Position numbers and translations under genes: made by a program | Assembly: GCA_020747065.1 (NCBI GenBank) | Contig: JAGMVK010000025.1 | Location: 558,001 to 622,000, forward strand | Source: Cadophora sp. MPI-SDFR-AT-0126 | Taxonomy: Eukaryota; Ascomycota; Leotiomycetes; Helotiales; Ploettnerulaceae | Direction: 5' to 3' | DNA: 64,000 nucleotides | Shown here: in pieces, positions 12,661 to 24,049 of the stretch | Position numbering within the stretch: the first letter of the stretch is position 1 | Layout: the number at the start of each line of letters is the position of its first letter | Notes under the pieces: generated by a model | Told to the model about the DNA's origin: nothing | The model's database searches: none | The model's input: only the letters and a program-made list of their open reading frames with translations

Positions 12661-14735
12661 TCAATACTCACCCCTACTCCTAACCCTCACCTCCCCCCTC
12701 CCAACATCAAACACCACCAAATTACTCCTCATCCACGTATCCCCCAACGTATACGGCGCATATCCCCTCCCATTATTAACACCACTCACACACCCGCCCT
12801 CGCCAGTAAAATCATCCATGATGATATCTTTTTTGTGCCAGGGCAGGATCACGCCGTTGATCTTGACGGCCAGTTGGGGCACTTGCGCCGTGCAAGGGAC
12901 GGAGTAGCCGTAGACTGTTTGGTTCCCTGGAGGGGGGAAAGGGGGTGTTAGTTTGATGTTGTTGGTGGGGTTTGGTTTGAGAGGGGGATTGGGAGGAGAG
13001 GATGAGGGACAGGAATTCTGGGAAGGATTGTAAAGGGTACGTACAAACAGCAGGCGGCACGAACAAACTCGCGACATGGTCAGCAATAGGCGTCGGAAGC
13101 CACGTATGGGTAACACCCGAATCAATCAGAGTCTGGAATTTTGGCGTGCCTGGCGGGCCGGTGTTGAGTGGTTTCCAGACTGGAGGTTGGCCGGCGGGGG
13201 TGGTGGTGTAAAGGAATGCGTCGGGGGTTATGGTGTACCATTCTATAGTGACGGCGTCAGTCAGGTAGCTTTCATGCCCCCAGAAGACTTGTGGTAGGTG
13301 AGAGTTCAGAAGTGATGTAAAGTTATTTTGAGATGTGACAGAGGAAAGAAGGTCATACGAATTTGAGGATACGGCAAACTCCGGTTGGTATATCCAGGTC
13401 CTAGCGGCGATATCTCAATATCAGCTCTCGCCCACGGCCCAGTCGTAGAGACAGGAGCAAGACCACCAAGTGCAAGGTAGCCTTCTGGTGCACTGCTTGG
13501 CGGGACGGATGGTCTACCGATGGCGAGACTGAAGACGTGTGAAATTTTGTGTTGTTTCCACATTGATGTGAAGATTGGGTCATATGGTACTGCAAGGATC
13601 GGAAATTAGCATTGGAGCCTCAGATTGGAGGGGAACCTCAAACGAGGTCAGGCGGCAGGAGGTCCATAGGTGGACGGTAAATACCTTGCTTCTCCGGTGT
13701 ATCTGCCGAGTAGTTTGTTCCCGAGAAAGCGAATGTACTGTTCCACATATCAGCAAGCTTGACAAAGTGAGGGGGACAAATCATACATCGAAGGATACGA
13801 GAGGCCCAGCAATCCACTCGTAATGCCCTCCGCAACCCAACCGACATCCTTCGCTAATGCAATCTGTGTTTTCACCCTACATCACCAAGCTTGATTAGCG
13901 AAAATCCCGTCAAGGAATCAACACATCTTCATGCTTCTTTATCCCTCCTCTTCCAAGCAGCTACCATCTGTGACGGAAACAGTAAAGAAGCGCTCCAGCA
14001 CTCACCAAATCCCCGCCAACTCCACCCCCAGCACCCCATAGCTCCCCCTCAAATAACTCCCATCCCCATAAACAATATTAAAATTCACATCCCTCACCGG
14101 CTCAAACTCCCTCCCAGGACTATACTTCGGCCCAAAATCACAATCTGCTTGGGACAGAGTGATCCCGCCTTCGCCGATACAATTAAAGTCCTTGGAGACG
14201 ATCCAGGTGTCGGAGGAACCGGTGTCGATCATGAGTTTGTAGGTTTTGCCGTTGATTTGGAGGGGCGTGTGCCAGGCTTGGCCCTGGTGCGGAGGGGGGT
14301 GTTAGCTTTGAGGTCAAGCTTCCAAATTCAGGTATTCTCTCCTTACCGCGCCGTCTCTCGCTTCTCGGCTTAGACACAGCAACCAACAGGGAGAAATAAA
14401 CTCACAAGCTGCACACTATGAATCCACTCAACCCCAAAATGCCTCCTCATCATCTCCCTCCCCACCTTACTCATCCCAACACCACCATCACCCCTCCCAC
14501 CAGACCGTTTCCCATTCCTCCTCCTCATCTCGCCACCACCATCAACTCCACGTGAAATCGCCACCCAAGTCGAGACTTTGACGTCTGGACTTGGAGGGAG
14601 GAGGGATCGAGGTTCAGAATTCAGTTGGAGTTGCTCTGCTGCTGTGCCTATATCTTTCTCGGCTGTGGATGGGAAAGAGGTGGTGAGATGGGCGAAGAGA
14701 GTGAGGGTGAGAAGGGCAGTGAAGGAGGTATGCAT
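12661..14735 (-). CDS. Secreted pepsin-like aspartic protease (family A1)
   Basis: Seven exons: 14735-14406, 14283-14006, 13876-13787, 13737-13685, 13589-13359, 13287-13045, 12926-12661. They total 1491 nt, or 496 aa. Residues 1-20 form a signal peptide (MHTSFTALLTLTLFAHLTTS), followed by a propeptide of about 90 residues. The first catalytic Asp is D130 in MIDTGSSDTW, the flap is YGDGSYLRGSYG, and the second catalytic Asp is D383 in LIDSGVTHTW, a normal spacing for the family. A C-terminal Cys pair (VPCTAQ and GGCVSG) fits the conserved disulfide. I see no hydrophobic GPI tail, so it is likely soluble and extracellular. The intron at 13738-13786 is needed to bypass a stop and gives LSYPSITFAFSG. 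All junctions keep frame. Neighbours do not suggest a pathway. Confidence 0.93.
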
Positions 14736-15716
14736 TTTGTTCCGACTTTTCTGGCTGTGGATTTCCGTTCGGCGTGAGAAAGGATAAATATGTGACGCCT
14801 TGGCGGCAAGGTCTCAACTTCCGAACAAAAGAGAAGTAGTAAAAGGAAGGATTCTAGAAAACCTTTAGAAGCCTTCTTCTCTTCCTTGGAATTCCTTGGA
14901 AAAGGGTGACAAGACCTACTTATCCTTCTTCGCGTCTTCCAGAAGCCCTCCCTCCTTTCCCCTCTTAACCCCCTAACGTTTTCCCCAGCCTTCATGCAAA
15001 TCAAATCCCCAATCAACTTAGCCAACCAACACCAACAGCGCGGTTACTTGTCTCTCCCTGGTTCCCTTCCGATTCGAGGATTGGATTCAGGAATGTGTAC
15101 GGCGTGATTTGATTTGATATGATGCATGTGTACAGTTCAAGGATGAGGGAGGCTCTGCAGAGAATAATATCAAGCGGGAGGACAATATCAAGGTTTTGCA
15201 GGAGGTGTAGTGCGGTGCTTGTGTAACCACACGGGAAATGTTCGACGGTAAGGCGCAAGGGAAGGTGTGGGATTGGATATGATGGGAGTTGAATGGGCTG
15301 GGATTTGAGTTGTGGAGGGCACGGGAGGCGTCGAGTTGGACTAGTTGTCTTTCTGGAAGACATGGAAGGAATGCATATGCGTAGAAGATTGAGAGAAGAG
15401 CATTGGTGATGCGGTTGTGAAAGAAGAGGGCGAAGAGTGAGCGGTCTCGGGTATGATGCAAGGGGTGTGTGTAGTTGATGTTGTGGAACATTGACTTGTC
15501 GTATCATGACTGGACTTGACTTTGATTCGAGAAGTTAAGCAAGAAACGAGTAACAGTGCTGAAAGAACGGCTGCGTGCATGAGAAACACAATTGGGATGA
15601 GATGAACATGAGAAACATATTCAGATGAACCTGGTGAAGTGATCTGAAGGCTTCGAGAAGGTTTCGGTTGATTGGTATATGATTGGCTCAATGTTTGTGA
15701 ACTTCGGAATGACTTG
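14736..15716. other. Upstream region of the protease; no clear gene
   Basis: This includes the protease promoter and leader. Frames on the minus strand are long but Ser/Thr/His-rich and uninformative, so I see no supported gene. Confidence 0.4.
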
Positions 15717-15950
15717 TTAATACGTGTTAGTACAAGGCGACTCGGGAATTCTCGACGTCGGTGTGAGTGATGCTGCAATTCCAAAGCGAAGGATAGTTGA
15801 CAGGTCTTTGCGTGCCTGGTCAACGGCCCCACAAATCTCCGCGCCCATCTTTCGAGTACGATTGTCGAGAACCGGAAATCCGGGGATGACATGGACATCG
15901 GGTAAGTAGAGTAATAGTCCCCTGTTACCTTCCACTTCTCTCCAGGCAGC
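15717..15950 (-). other. Possible alternative 3' exon of the HemK-like gene
   Basis: A coding-like stretch of 77 codons ending in TAA, preceded by an ACACAG acceptor just beyond the HemK stop codon. Spliced from a GTACGG donor at 16225 (exon ending 16226), it would follow AVVMFR in frame and replace the highly charged HemK tail. The product contains LLLYLPDVHVIPGFPVLDNR and has no domain known to me. The weak donor makes this uncertain. Confidence 0.3.
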
Positions 15951-15964
15951 CTGTGTTCATACAA

Positions 15965-17310
15965 TTACGATTGCCCAAAACTCCCTGGGACTCGTTTCCG
16001 CCCCCTCATTGGCTGTCTATTCTTCCCCAAATCTCTCCTCGTATCTAAGAAAGCCATCATATCAGAGTGACTGCGCGCCCTCCTCTCTTTAGCCTCATTC
16101 CGCTCTATCTTCCGCTGTTTCTGACGTTCCCTTTCAGAGTCCCGACCCACATCTGGCTCATCCAGTCTCTCCAGCACACGCAAATTCAGCTGTTCTTTAT
16201 ATCGAGCATGTTTATCAGTCCGTACACGAAACATCACCACGGCTCTAATCTTTCCCTGCCCTCGAATCCTGATCTCCTGCCCGGCCATCTCCTTGACGAC
16301 TTCATCAACACCCTCGACATCAGGATTATCTCTCCAAATCTCAACACGATTCGTGACTCTCGGCGCACGATGGAACGATGTATCGTTCATCTCGAAAGCC
16401 ATCTCCGCTACACGGATAGCCTGTTCCGCATCGCCGACTTCCATGACGAGGACTTGCGAGAGGTTGATTTGATGGAGACGGATCAAGCGTTTGTAAAACA
16501 CATCGGGATTCTGGTCGATTGGCACGAGGGCTTGTTTGGGCTCGTAGTTACGTACTGAGCGGGTAGTCTGGGTGTTGAATGCTGAGCGAGAGATATATGG
16601 TGGATTGGAGATTATGATGTCAAATTGGCCGATGTTCTTGGGGAGGGGGGCGAAGATGTCGGTGATGCTGAATTGGACTTCTGGTGGGTGTGAGGGAGTG
16701 TCTTTGATTGCTACTGGGTCGATATAGCCGGCACTGACATTGTGTGATAGATTCGTTCTTGAGATGTCGATCGCTTGTTTCGAGATGTCGAGGCCGAAGA
16801 TCTTGATTTTGAATTTTGGGGAGAGGAGTGAGTGGAGTAGGAGTGAGATGCAGCCACTTCCTGAGCAAACATCCAAGATCCTGAGACAGGGTTTGGTCTG
16901 CTTCTTCGATGCTTTGATCCCAAGTCTATTTTCATTTGCCAATTTGGCAAGATACGTGGTGTACGACTCAGTTTCTGGCCTTCAACTTGTCAGTACATCA
17001 CGTGACGCTACGTTAGAAAAACCAACCTTGGAATCAACACCCCAGGACGACATTTGATGTCCAGTTCTCCAAATGGCTGTGAGCCGAGGATATACTGTAG
17101 AGGCTCGCCCCTTGATCTTCTTTGACAGAGCTTCAAAAGCTTTTCGCTTGCCACATGTGAGCAGGCAGGTTTGAGTGTCTGCACGTGTTCTCTCAACCAG
17201 CGCAACTCATTAATAGCAGAGTCCAGGGTCCGAGCGCCACGCAGGATTAGCGGGAGGAATGGTGATGTGTTGTAGGCTTGTAGGAGGAGAGACGGTGGAA
17301 GTCGAGGCAT
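15965..17310 (-). CDS. MTQ1: HemK/Mtq1-type peptide release factor N5-glutamine methyltransferase
   Basis: Exons 17310-17027 and 16979-15965 give 432 aa. The enzyme transfers a methyl group from S-adenosylmethionine to the Gln of the GGQ motif in a release factor; the Mtq1 type acts in mitochondria. Visible signatures are the N-terminal helical domain with SRGEPLQYILGSQPFGELD, the LIPRPETE segment formed across the intron, the SAM-binding loop DVCSGSGCISLLL (about residues 131-143), and the catalytic NPPY at 220-223 in IIISNPPYIS. A Lys/Arg/Glu-rich tail of about 85 residues follows the core and is unusual. It may instead be spliced out in favour of a downstream exon (15717-15950). The start at MPRLPPSLLLQ fits a short mitochondrial leader. 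S. cerevisiae MTQ1 is the reference for the symbol. Confidence 0.9.
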
Positions 17311-18553
17311 CTGAAAATTGGGCGATCACGGGATAAGGGGTATGTCGAGGAGAAGTTGGTTAAAGAGCAAGGGGTATGGTAGATGCTACCGTGCCATATT
17401 AAGAAGTGAAATGCTTCAGCACAAACGGAAAGAGAGGAAGTGTAATGTAATAAAGTGTACAGAGAATGAGTGTTGTTGTGGTTGATGATTTTGATGTTCT
17501 GAAGTGAAGATGCTGGAACGGAAAAACGTTGTGGCGATGTGGTCTTGGCATGAGCTCAAAATTGGTCGTGCAAGTTCAACTTCAACCTCCTCCATACCTG
17601 CAGAGGGGAAACGACAATTTGATTCAAGACTCAAGCTTGCAAGTATTCAGCTAAACATCATTGTCGCCTATCAAGGGTTCTGCCAGTGTTTAGGTCCAGC
17701 TTTTCAGGACTTCTCTTAGGTCACTGGCCAGGACCCCACCACTGGTGCTATCCCGACCTGGACAGACATCCCTCTGCCATCACGACTAATCATCGAAAAG
17801 CACAGCAAGACTTGTAGCCCAATCGATTCCGTATCATTTCTAGTTTTCGATGGCTTCCATATGTCCAATGCAGACTAGCGAAACAATTGCTTGCCAGATT
17901 TCTGATGACCGAACCCATGCCGCAGCGTCCCCCTGAAAATCATGGCTCCAGACCTTCTTACCAGAATCCAGGCCAAAAGATACATCTCGGTCTTCCATGA
18001 CCACAATTCTGTCAGTTTAATATTATTTTTTGGGCTCTGCCATCAACTTTGTGGAGGCCGGACTCACACGTATTCATCGCCACTTGCAGACTGTTCCCGA
18101 GTCTTCGGCTGGTGGAACATAACCAAGAGAGTGGCTTCAACAATTCGTAGTCGCTATTTGGCGGAAAGAATTCTCGGTCGGAAACTTCTCGACTGATGTG
18201 CGATGTCCACAAACCGCTGTCCACGATCATCCTCATTGGTTCGACTTTCTGCCTGTAGATGGTGAGGTGTTTCCGGGAGCCTCTTCGCATGTGAAAGTTG
18301 ACTCTTGAATATCTGGATCCTCGTCCTGGCAGTCTGCTGTGGGAACTACTCGCAGATGAGACGTTCAAGCTACTCTAGCAACCACTCAATCTGCGAAAGG
18401 GTAGGAACACCAGTTGATTCGAGTCTCAGATCAATTCTAGTTTGACCTTGGTAGGGAGGATGGATGAGATTCTCGTACAGGTTGACCATGGACAAACCGG
18501 CAACAATTTTGCTCAAAGCAGTGAGCGTTACGCACCCAGAGAGCATCTCCAGA
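17311..18553. other. Intergenic region
   Basis: Several short frames on both strands, none with a recognisable motif. Some minus-strand stretches read coding-like for 50-60 codons (for example around 18360-18560) and may belong to the decayed unit described next. Confidence 0.35.
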
Positions 18554-18870
18554 TCATATCCCTATTGGAGTTTCGCCTCGTCGTAACTCACCAGCGTTGC
18601 AGATTGCCCAGTGCGAAAAGGGACAAGACCCCATCGTATGACCCTCAGGAACTCGAGCTATCGCAAGATGGAAGTGCAACTGGTATACGATCTCCCGAAG
18701 ACCATGTGAGAAGTCTGAGGTATGAATTTCCTGCGTCGAAGTCAGGTCTTGAGTACCTCGTCCATGGGTCTCAGCAATGAGGGCAGCTCCGCCGCAATCA
18801 GCTCGAGCTCGTCAAACGACTTCGCCATGACACTTTCAGGAACAACGAAGAGATCTGCTTGAGAATCCAT
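18554..18870 (-). pseudogene. Possible frameshifted gene remnant
   Basis: From an ATG at 18870 a frame reads MDSQADLFVVPESVMAKSFD and onward to a TGA at 18742. One base out of phase, a second coding-like frame continues with HGLREIVYQLHFHLAIARV and a Cys/His stretch (CPFSHWAIC) until 18554. No good intron joins the two in frame, so a one-base indel is the simplest explanation. The family is not recognised. It could also be a short real exon followed by chance sequence. Confidence 0.3.
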
Positions 18871-20205
18871 GAAGAATTAACAGTGGGAGAGGCTTCATAT
18901 CCTCTCTGCCATCTGCTCGCAGATGCATCAACATCGCACATCTCTTCATCAGCTCCTAAAATTGTGGATGTTCCTAAAAAATACCCCTCACCTTCTTTCA
19001 AAATAACCCCTCCAAATAGCTTCCCTCGGCACAAACCCAGGTACGTAATGAGAGCACATTCCAGCCACTCAGGGTCTGCCGTATACCTCGGAAAGCTAGT
19101 ACAACAACGAGGGTAGTTGCATGATCTCCAACATCCAGGCAGGTGACATGTCTGGAAGCAAAAAAACTTGGAAGGGGCAGGTCCAGGCAATGGCTTGTGA
19201 TGGTGCACGACGCTCGATGTGGAAGAACAAGGAACTAAAATGATGTAACGTGGGGAATCGAGAACGCGATCTCAGATACCAAGAATCCGATGCACTAGCC
19301 ACATGTGTGCACATCACGACCCACAGGTATGGGAAAGCAGGCAGAGGTATTAGGTATTGCGCCATTTGATGGGCATCACATGCGTATCAGGAAATGCAGG
19401 TGGAAGTGCATCGGTGCTTTACTAGCCGGAGCAACTGGCGCTGAAGACACGTTTGCTGTAACTGATACATGCTATTCGTTGAATACGATACTTTCCCCCA
19501 CCACGGGAAGCAACGGTATTGTAGCTTTGAACCTTGCATAGATCATTCTGCATGCTTGCGTGGGTTCCGTAGGAATCGCCGGTCGATGTCAACATGTCTC
19601 TTTCTACGGGAAAAAGGCCGTCGCCGAGTGAAAGAAGTTAATGCACAGCCACAATTGGCTTACTACTTAAACTCATTTACCAATCGGCGAGCAAATGTCT
19701 CATGCTTAATCCGCATTCATCTTTAGGCTGCATCCATGTTGCAGCTGAGAATGAGGCTGGATCTTCACAAAGTCTATGACGTCGATTGTTTTGGAGGGGT
19801 AAACAGTTTAGCGAGCCAATAGCCGCCCCCGCAACTGACCCCGCTGACGTCGTAGTATATTTCAAGGTGTGGCGCTTTCTCTTCAAACAAACCCCTCAAT
19901 GAATCTAGAAGCCGTGTTTGGATGGACAGGCAGGCAAATTCGAGACAGAAGCAATTTGATTGTTGCCGCGGGAGCTTCACATTCACGAGGCAACTACGAG
20001 GCAGCTAACCCATTCACGGCCATTGGCGGCCACTACGTCATGGCATGGCACGCTTCAGGAGGCTAGAGCTTCAGAAGCTTCTCCCCTCCTCTACTTAAGA
20101 ACCCCTCCTCTTCCACCACCAAGCAACTTTTTTTTATCATCAAACACAAATATCCTCTCACACACAACACAAAAACCAACCAAACAAACAACCCAAACAA
20201 TCAAA
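18871..20205. other. Intergenic; promoter and leader of grg-1 at its 3' end
   Basis: No supported gene. The last 130 bases are C/T-rich then A/C-rich, typical of a highly expressed fungal leader. CCCCT elements (stress-response-element-like) lie at about 19889, 20082 and 20102. Confidence 0.4.
20070..20205 (+). promoter_or_regulatory. Proximal promoter and leader of grg-1
   Basis: Two CCCCT motifs, a CTTAAGAA element and a long pyrimidine run precede a CA-rich leader ending TCAAAATGG. CCCCT is the core of stress-response elements. Glucose and stress regulation of this gene family is established in Neurospora; that these copies act here is inference. Confidence 0.35.
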
Positions 20206-20617
20206 ATGGAGACCATCAAGGTAAGCTTGTTCTCTCCCTCCCTTTCTCCCTTCTCTGGAGCTCAGCTCTAGCTCTATCTCGGCATCAACACGCCTGGGTT
20301 ACCTCACCTCACGTCTCTCCTCACCTCTACCTCAACATACTAACATTTCCCTCACAGAACGCCGCCAACTACGTCGCCGAGACCGTCCAGGGTGGAGGAG
20401 CTCAAGCTTCCAAGGAGGCCAACAAGCAGGTCGCCAAGGACAACGATGCCAGCCTCGGAACCCGTGCCTCTGCCGCCAAGGATGCCGTCTCAGACAAGAT
20501 CGATCAATCCTCCCACGAGGGCAAGGCTGATCTCCACAAGGGTATGTTTACTCCTCCTCCCCATATGGATACGTCGAATATAAGCTGACAATCATAACAG
20601 AGGCTGCTAAGCACTAA
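20206..20617 (+). CDS. grg-1: Glucose-repressible protein Grg1/CCG-1
   Basis: Exons 20206-20220, 20358-20541 and 20601-20617 encode 71 aa. The protein starts METIK|NAANYVAETVQGG and ends with DLHKEAAKH. Its hallmarks are the Ala/Lys/Asp-rich, hydrophilic composition and the blocks ASKEANKQVAKDNDASLGTR and SAAKDAVSDK, which match the Grg1/CCG-1 family of filamentous ascomycetes. Known relatives are small, probably disordered proteins whose transcripts rise on glucose loss, stress and in the clock-controlled programme; the molecular role is unknown. A 137-nt first intron after only five codons, with GTAAGC and CTCACAG ends, and a strong leader are typical for it. Length equals the family norm. 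Confidence 0.96.
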
Positions 20618-23600
20618 ACTGCTCGCTCCACGAAATAAACAAGACATACCTCACGACTGTACGATGAGCGATGGAATGGAGGCATGATTTTTTTTTTCGG
20701 CGGATGGGCTGGAATGGATGCTAGGGCGTTGGACTGGGATGGGATAGTCAGCATGGCTGAGCAGCATCGATTGCATGGATTTCATACCCGGATAGCATAG
20801 TCAATGAAAGACTTTTGCCACCACTACTCTCTTGCCTGAGAATGACTATGATATTTATCGTGATTGAAATGCAATGTGATTCATACTGACAGAACTTTAA
20901 TGCCTGAAACCCTTGACTGCGCTGGCTGGTGCGCCGGAATGCCCTGGACGCAGTGCATCGTCGCAAGGCTGTTTACAATCCAGTTACCTTTCAACATGCT
21001 TCATCAATCCTGTCAACGTCCCGTTCTCCATCAAAATACAATACACCCTGCCAACCTCACCACATTGAACCACCAAACATCCAGTCCAATCCAGCGCCCA
21101 GCACCCACCTCTTCCCTTCAGACACTTTTTTTCACTATCACGACCACGACCACGACCCCGCCAGTGAGTGGCCCCCTCTTCTGATCCCACACCTATCTCA
21201 ATTCGACATCAGAATCAACATCACCATCGCTGTCAACATTTCCTTTTCCTATTCGAACACATACGTACAGACAGTACCGGATCCCAGAAATTAATAATCA
21301 AAGCAACGAGATAACGACACATATTCACTTGCTCCTTCACCCACCCATCGCGAAACAACTACCCTATTCTCGTAAAGATTGAGCACCGTGAAGATACAAA
21401 TTCTCCAACACCATTAGCCTTATCAACCTAAAGTAAAGTCACGTACATAATCCCCGTTCCCAGGTCCATACTCCTGCCCCTCTTGTACGGAGCACAAAAC
21501 ATCAAAAACCCAAAGCTATGGGCGAGTAGACATCATGGCTTGAATATCACTTAGAAAGGTGCGATGATGACGAGAGAGGAAAGGAATATATTCGCGGATG
21601 TATGATCTTGCTAGTCTAACTGTCTCATCTGAATATATTCGTCATCGCTGTCAACTTCGCTCTTACTGTCGTCATCTCAGCACTCTTTTCCATTCCTCTA
21701 CGAATCCCTTCACCTTGGCTATTATCTATCTATAGAAGAATTATCCTTCGCGCGCAAATCCAGAACAAAATTTCTTGTCCAGACTGGCGCGACCACAAAC
21801 AGATCTCAGCATCGTGCTCATCCCAATCAAGCGATTCGTCGTCAACACCAGGAATGTGACATTCGTAAGGAGATTTTTGGCACATCCTACGGAGAAATCT
21901 CTACCTGTACTGGGGCTCTTGAAGTCTTGAGATGCTCGCACGTGCCGGGCGCCCAGGAATGATGCATGGATAGTGGCGAATCTGAAGACACGGCCTCTAC
22001 TATTATTGATTTCGACCTTGATTCGCTCTCTCTTCGAGATATAAGAATAAGAAGGACTGGAGCTTGTAAGTGGATTCTCTAGACCAAAAGGCGATGTTCG
22101 CGACAAGAATACAAGTGGGAAGAATCGGTCCTTCGGGGAGGGGGGGTTCTGTTGTATTTTTAGCTTCCAAATTCGCTTTCAGTGTGCATTTGAGAAGAAC
22201 TGTTAGATAGATAGATAGATATAGAACGTCTTCTCCGCAGGCCTAGGGGTCAGTTTAGGGTGGTGAATAGATAGTTGTATCGTCATTTGGTAAGTGTTGT
22301 CAACAAAACCTCAGCCTTGCTGTCGACTCTTCGCATTTCAGGCGAAATAATTTTCGGTCTGAAATTCGTATCTTGAAGATGTGGAAATCGTTCAAGAGCT
22401 TTAAATGATCTATACTCGCAGTGCAGCCCCAAGCATCAAATTCACAGCTGTCAGCATGTTGAAGAGGTCCTTTGTGTTCTGTACTCCAGCTTTCTTCAAG
22501 CCAATTCTCATCAAGATATGGCCTGTTATGAATCCACAATCTGGTACAAAAAACTGATCACATAAGTCCAGTGTCAGAAACTTTTTCAATCAAATAGCTA
22601 TCTGATTGGAGATATTTCAATTTCGAGCTCGCTAGATGTTCTGTTTTAACGAATTCAATCCCATTCTACACCGCGAAGGAAAAATAACTACGAGATCACC
22701 CGAGACTCAGTGTTGAATATAGCCCATAGAAAAAGGATCGCGGTACGGAACTACTCTGTGAGTGATAGCTGGAAAGACAATGTCCTTGTAGCCAGCTTTG
22801 TCCTGGTTGTAAGGCTTTTCCTGCGAGAACAAGAGCTCCTTCTGCTTGGCATTAAAAAGCGCATCTGTTGCAAAGGAAAATTACTTGTGCGGGTAACATC
22901 TGTCCCTGCGTCCCGAGACGCACCCTGTCACGAGACGAATCTATAGTTTTGGAATCACAAATTTATTCTCCATCAGTCTACGAAGTTCTTATTAACATAT
23001 TGCCTTCTTTAACTATTTCTCTCTAAGGGGACCACTTAGGCAATAAGGAAAAGAGTATAGTTGATAGTGTTGTTAACCGTTTCAATCACGCCACCAATCA
23101 CCGCTTTGGCTGTCCCCCCCTGTTTAATCGCGACTGTGAAAATGTTTTTAAAATTCTGAGCACTCAAGGAAAGGTTCTGTGACGAACAAATATAGCTACA
23201 AATTTTGAAGACACTCAGAGGAAAAGAGAATGCGTTCCGGGAGTTACTCCGGCATGAGGGACGGGAGATATGTTTTTGTGCTTAGTAATATAAATTAGCC
23301 TAGCGATAACGATACTAAGTTCACGCCCGTGATCGCTATATTTACTCAAGTCACGATTCTCAGGCCCCGTCACGTGCGTGGCGTATGCAGGTCACTCGAA
23401 CATTCTTGGCTGTTGCCTGATTGCGTATTCCATACCTGAGGCCTCAATTCGGACTCTAGATACCCCTCTCGCTCTAGAAATATATCATTTTTCATCCCCC
23501 CGATAATACTACCTCCACAAGCTATACCAGCAATCCTTCTTATATAGGACGAAATGAGTCAGGCTACGCAATCATCAACGCTTTCTTTAAATGGCGAGAT

Positions 23601-24049
23601 ATTCAACCTTTAGAAGACTACAACTTATATATATGTAGTAATCAGAACTCCTATTGGTAGGAGAAAGATGGTATCCCAGTGGTTATCCTCTGTTTAACAC
23701 TGAACTGTGGCTGCTATAGGAGGGTAACTTATTAACATTGACACGCCGGTTGAGACTACCTGGGGCTGGTGGAACCACGTGGCGCTATGGGAGAGATGGT
23801 CATGCCGCTAGCATAACTTTTTGTCTTTTCGCGCAGTGGAATGCAGGATTGAACTGTTCCTTAGGGCTGTTGACATCAGGCTGGGGGTGTGGGGTTGGGC
23901 ATTAACGATGCGGGGCGCCTGCCTCCGATTATTATATCTTCTGATCAACCCCACTGTATATAGCAGCAACATAGTAGCACCAGAGTTACAGCAACTTACC
24001 CGTTGTAATTGACACAGTTGTCGAGCCTAAATACACGCTCATCCCGAGA
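20618..24049. other. Gene-poor region of 3.4 kb
   Basis: No convincing gene. The left part holds the grg-1 3' region and a CA/CT-rich stretch near 21000-21300. A minus frame at 22300-22539 reads somewhat coding-like (80 codons) but has no domain. From about 22970 to 23650 the DNA is visibly A/T-rich with many TA-rich words and few long frames, as in decayed repeats. Nothing identifiable as a transposase was seen. Confidence 0.45.
22204..22222. repeat. GATA microsatellite
   Basis: Four to five tandem TAGA/GATA units in noncoding DNA. Confidence 0.8.

Noticed and set aside
15341..15964. 207-residue minus frame
   Set aside because: Ser/Thr/His-rich with no domain, and out of phase with the more coding-like 15717-15950 stretch.
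20618..24049. Intact transposon in the gene-poor region
   Set aside because: A/T-rich parts suggest decay, but no terminal repeats, transposase or reverse-transcriptase motifs could be found.
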